From NCBI GenBank assembly GCA_026396675.1, contig JAPLWI010000009.1, forward strand, positions 1 through 40,153: a stretch of 40,153 bases of DNA, written 5' to 3'. Positions 38,101 through 40,153 of this stretch are shown here, one piece after another (the first letter of the stretch is position 1; every line of letters starts with the position of its first letter). The notes beneath the pieces are model-generated. The model saw only the letters and a program-made list of their open reading frames with translations. It ran no database searches and was not told the DNA's origin. The DNA is from Candidatus Kaiserbacteria bacterium. GTDB lineage: Bacteria; Patescibacteriota; Minisyncoccia; Phycocordibacterales; Phycocordibacteraceae. A program made the position numbers and the translations under genes.

Positions 38101-40153
38101 GACAATTCTGGCCTCACCAACTCCACCATCGCTCTATCTGACTCAAACTCCACCCTCACAATCGGAGGAACTCCAGCATCTCTCGGAGGAACACTAACCG
38201 CCACTCTCAATCTCGCCCATTCAAACATTTGGACTGCGTTGCAATCATTTGCCAACGCATCAACTTCGCAACTTTCTGTTTTCAACAAAGCATATTTCGG
38301 CGGCACCGCCACCAGCACATTTGATTCGGCAGGAGCACTCACACTCATCACGCCGCTGCTTGTCAGCAGCGGCGGCACCGGCCAAACATCATTCACTTCA
38401 GGAAATCTTTTGTATGGTGCAGGAACTGGAGCAATCCAAAATGTTGCCACGACGACCATCGCTGTCGGCACAGGAATTTCAGTCACTTCAGGAACTCTTG
38501 GTTATCAAATCGGCGGAGCGAATGTCACGCTCGGCATTGCTTCAAACGCCCTCACTCTCGCGCAACTCCCTCAAATAAACTCAGGATACATTCTCGGCAA
38601 CAACACCGGCACAACAGGAAATGTCACATCGTTTGCGACATCAACACTCTTCGGAACAGGAACCGGCGGCCAAATCCTCGCTTGGAATAATGGCGTGCCA
38701 CAATTTATTGCAACAACAACCATTCCAGTTGGAGGCAACATCTCCGGCACGCTCTCTAACCTCACCGTCGTTACCAACGCGAATCTTTCAGGCGCAATCT
38801 CATCGGTTGGCAACACTACTTCGCTTAGTTCTTTCACTTCAGCCAATCTTTCAGGTGCACTCACTGATGAAACAGGAAGTGGCTCCGCCGTCTTCTCGGC
38901 CTCGCCTACATTCACCGGCATCAGTACATTCGCAAACGCTTCAACAACACTCTTTTCTTCATATGGTCCCGCATACTTCGGCGCGACCGCGACTTCAACA
39001 TTCTCAAGCGCCGGTGTTCTCACGCTCGCCTCTGCTCTATCGGTCGCAAACGGCGGCATGGGCACCACCACTTGGCAGACCAATTCCATTCCGTATTTCA
39101 ACGGCACATACTTCACTTCCAACAATCCGAATCTTAATTTCAACGGCACGACACTATCTGCCGCAAACATTTCTACGGGAGGTACTCTGAATGTTACCGG
39201 TGTCACCACACTCGCAACCTCGCTTTCGGGACTTCTTGGAGCCAATGCGGGCGGCGTGTATTCAATCGCCACGTCATCACCGCTCAACACCAGCATCACA
39301 GGCAACGCCGCGACAGTTACAACTAACGCGAATCTCACAGGGGTTGTTACTTCAAGTGGCAACGCTACCTCATACGCCGCAACGGCGGGAGCGAATACCA
39401 TTCTCGGGAATGGAACTGGGACAACTGGTGCGCCGACATTCATCGCCACCTCCACGCTCTTTTCTTGGAACGGCACGGGGCTTGTCGTTCGGGACACCTC
39501 TCCTACATTCACAACACCCAATCTCGGCACGCCTTCGGCTCTTGTTCTCACCAATGCCACAGGACTTCCTGTAGCGGGGGGCGGCACCGGTGCCGCAACA
39601 CTTACGGGGCTTCTTCAAGGAAACGGCACGAGTGCGATCACAGGCATCACGGGCACAGCAGGACAGTTCCCTTATTATAACGGCGCGAGCACTTTGCTTG
39701 CAACATCAACAATTTTCCTCGCAACCTCGGGCAACGTCGGCATCGGGACGACGACGCCGGACTATAAACTTTCCGTTGTTAATAGCTCTGATATATATAG
39801 TAAAGTTGGGTTAGATCCATTAACCCAGTATTTCGGAAAAGTTCAATTTGGCACAGCCGGATCTTATATTGGTTACGATTATACTGGTAATGAAAGAATG
39901 GTTCTGAACTCTCGGTATGCCAACTCTCATTACGAATTCCAAATTGCTGGTTCTGAAAAAGTAAGAATAGATAATTCCGGCAACGTCGGCATCGGGACGA
40001 CGAGTCCTTCGGCTCTGTTGGCAGTGCAAGGGAATTCGTATGTATCGGGTACTGGATTTTTTGGTGGAGCAATCACATCAACAAGCACACTGGCGATTAG
40101 TGGCACAGGAAACTCTTACATACTAGGCAACGTCGGCATCGGGACGACGAATC
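35146..40153 (+). CDS. Giant HTH-TM repetitive surface protein, tail-fibre-like (partial, runs off right edge)
   Basis: Open from ATG 35146 through the window end: at least 1669 codons without a stop. Res 9-52 are an excisionase-like HTH (LITTKDAGELSGYSSDYLAR, then SGKIEGKRIGHSWLI), res 110-132 a membrane helix (AFALSVAGIVVVSGAFAANA), so the rest is probably outside. Res 135-620 are mixed and helical. From about 620 on it is Thr/Ser/Ala/Gly-rich with repeating beta-type units: YFGATATSTFDSAGVLTLAS, VTSGGTG and ILAWNN-like segments recur about every 650-680 nt (near 37640, 38290 and 38970). From 39730 the phage-tail-fibre/S74-type motif GNVGIGTT occurs three times. A C-terminal S74 autoprotease/chaperone may lie beyond the edge. 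Probably an adhesin or fibre for host contact; inferred. Several palindromes are in frame. Confidence 0.85.
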   Translation, partial: MDSIFEKNLITTKDAGELSGYSSDYLARLARSGKIEGKRIGHSWLIDKDSLAHFIDQQGDRKIDYARALARTRETEYRKHNSLLHNAAETLSKPITVPQTNILGSIVHSQAFALSVAGIVVVSGAFAANAAAFPQIANQALAIAHEAAFGFNETFGNIPSNIASRINATTEKINTISPRVAENTKSSSANIATSLPVVENLSSLRLATTKNPNTVHSYQPTGIISPTHATESAITIADIQSFARTLCTFVLNPSHAVGSLSDAYTTIGLRSYAAISTSLSSYRSLIELSGINSLKLASYTRDSISASPLLVSKINLALGNAIINGTHAAIRADVATAYGISTAVPNGGRAVIALVVGTGNLLANSTARTPALATALYLHTTEIPAKAGPALARAVFNVEYGVSARFVKDTNAVSGSYALALRSLGEAGYSGTTGTLALIQEVRHRQQLWMSDFHNIPIALQDAYLGALGKSALAIDSIIRIPQVATVISASSPSTKTVLVLGKQVALITYKTINDLFNSATRTLATLFVQPTPIVAPTIQKTRTITVAPTTTYNLRPSTSYPTYTTVINGISDDFLNQSLASLRTNILATVENISYKVEKNSSYLTSLIVKNGDFRGGVFDKGTMTNGISVSATTGTFTNLTAQTTSLATTTITGDLSVSGTITPEIVSAGTSISAPYFTATSTTNNTFPNLIATSATTTNSTSTNLYSSSLIAGNATSTNFFATLGHFTTGIVDTFSSTLATIIGATFTNSTTTNATTTGSFALTSATPSRFLSLTSNGVATSTNLSSWLAGTTNQITMTDNGTGGLTASLPSLVALNNASSSQFSAFQKSYFGATATSTFDSAGVLTLASALAVTSGGTGWSAIQSGAIPYGNDAGAVSTTTTATNGNILAWLNNIPTPLATSTISTGSGISVSGTGALVNAGGLTITNTGVLSLQQLGGGTAQTGALTFATSTVTTNGQTLGIAVTNSSGAFTFTPTISGTLDNSGLTNSTIALSDSNSTLTIGGTPASLGGTLTATLNLAHSNIWTALQSFANASTSQLSVFNKAYFGGTATSTFDSAGALTLITPLLVSSGGTGQTSFTSGNLLYGAGTGAIQNVATTTIAVGTGISVTSGTLGYQIGGANVTLGIASNALTLAQLPQINSGYILGNNTGTTGNVTSFATSTLFGTGTGGQILAWNNGVPQFIATTTIPVGGNISGTLSNLTVVTNANLSGAISSVGNTTSLSSFTSANLSGALTDETGSGSAVFSASPTFTGISTFANASTTLFSSYGPAYFGATATSTFSSAGVLTLASALSVANGGMGTTTWQTNSIPYFNGTYFTSNNPNLNFNGTTLSAANISTGGTLNVTGVTTLATSLSGLLGANAGGVYSIATSSPLNTSITGNAATVTTNANLTGVVTSSGNATSYAATAGANTILGNGTGTTGAPTFIATSTLFSWNGTGLVVRDTSPTFTTPNLGTPSALVLTNATGLPVAGGGTGAATLTGLLQGNGTSAITGITGTAGQFPYYNGASTLLATSTIFLATSGNVGIGTTTPDYKLSVVNSSDIYSKVGLDPLTQYFGKVQFGTAGSYIGYDYTGNERMVLNSRYANSHYEFQIAGSEKVRIDNSGNVGIGTTSPSALLAVQGNSYVSGTGFFGGAITSTSTLAISGTGNSYILGNVGIGTTN
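35350..35367. repeat. 8-bp inverted repeat after the HTH in the giant gene
   Basis: CTCGCGCG, loop CA, CGCGCGAG, inside a CG-alternating tract. It codes LARTRE in frame. Confidence 0.55.
36404..36429. repeat. Intragenic palindrome with the CCTTGGCGAAG core
   Basis: CCCTGC (36404-36409) pairs with GCAGGG (36424-36429) around GTAGCCTTGGCGAA. Related cores occur at 2785-2796 (rsmI) and about 6201-6213 (PKD gene). It codes LRSLGEAG in frame. Confidence 0.6.
36465..36505. repeat. 14-bp perfect inverted repeat in the giant gene
   Basis: GGAAGTCAGACATC (36465-36478) and its exact complement (36492-36505), loop 13 nt. Translated in frame (EVRHRQQLWMSDF). Confidence 0.8.
36622..36650. repeat. 29-nt perfect palindrome in the giant gene
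   Basis: CCCAGCACCAAAAC, one T, then its exact complement. Translated in frame as SPSTKTVLVLG. Confidence 0.8.
39730..40150 (+). repeat. Three exact 25-bp direct repeats coding GNVGIGTT
   Basis: Identical DNA at 39730-39754, 39979-40003 and 40126-40150, spaced 249 and 147 nt apart, both multiples of 3. Exact identity at the DNA level within a fast-evolving protein suggests recombination or recent expansion. Confidence 0.9.

Noticed and set aside
36930-39587. Long minus-strand ORFs (up to 338 aa) opposite the giant gene
   Set aside because: They are mirror images of the Thr/Ser/Gly repeats (Val/Pro/Glu-rich antisense) with no motifs. The plus frame is open from 35146 to the edge.

Overview
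The window looks like a piece of a Patescibacteria (CPR) genome, most likely Parcubacteria/Kaiserbacteria-like. This is inferred from gene content and architecture, not from a marker-gene tree. The supporting signs are compact genes with many 4-nt ATGA overlaps, a short SecA and a short ObgE without their C-terminal extensions, a dense block of glycosyltransferases, an orphan TraD/VirD4-like ATPase, a four-helix-bundle (S23) protein, and membrane proteins with an N-terminal excisionase-like HTH. TGA is a normal stop here (it ends many genes in ATGA overlaps), so the code is standard. No rRNA, tRNA or CRISPR array was seen.

Layout. (1) 1-2.4 kb, minus strand: a variant Mpl/MurC-like ligase and a divergent laccase-domain (YfiH/PgeF-like) protein, each its own transcription unit. 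(2) 2.5-8.4 kb, plus strand: rsmI, a 50-aa membrane protein, the TraD-like ATPase, an exported PKD/lamin-tail-like protein, a GT4 glycosyltransferase and an inositol-monophosphatase-family enzyme. (3) 8.4-24.6 kb: a surface-glycan cluster with an APH-fold kinase, a UDP-sugar epimerase, six further GT4 enzymes, two GT2, one GT10 (fucosyltransferase-like), three SAM methyltransferases, an ABC exporter and a GtrA-like protein. Its middle part (about 16.2-22.4 kb) is visibly AT-richer and is probably acquired. (4) 24.6-33.5 kb, all plus: O-antigen ligase with TPRs, murB, an intergenic region with three DnaA-box matches, a tiny Lys-rich ORF, secA, the S23 gene inside inverted repeats, obgE and gatB. 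(5) 33.6-40.15 kb: two genes that share an N-terminal HTH followed by a membrane segment. The second is a giant Thr/Ser-rich repetitive surface protein that runs off the right edge.

How it fits together: the GTs, epimerase, methyltransferases, ABC exporter, ligase and GtrA can plausibly build, export and attach a methylated, possibly fucosylated surface glycan, while Mpl-like, PgeF-like and MurB belong to peptidoglycan metabolism. The HTH-TM giant adhesin and the PKD protein would be displayed on the surface.

The most unusual signals are: (a) many perfect inverted repeats inside coding sequences, including one 23-bp element found in the same reading frame in two unrelated genes; (b) an S23 element whose end repeats abut the stop codon of secA, with a gene-less copy abutting the stop codon of gatB; (c) the paired HTH-TM proteins, one fused to a giant adhesin with exact DNA repeats bracketing an AT-rich cassette; (d) -10 boxes 6-13 nt upstream of start codons, implying mostly leaderless mRNAs; (e) a candidate DnaA-box cluster.
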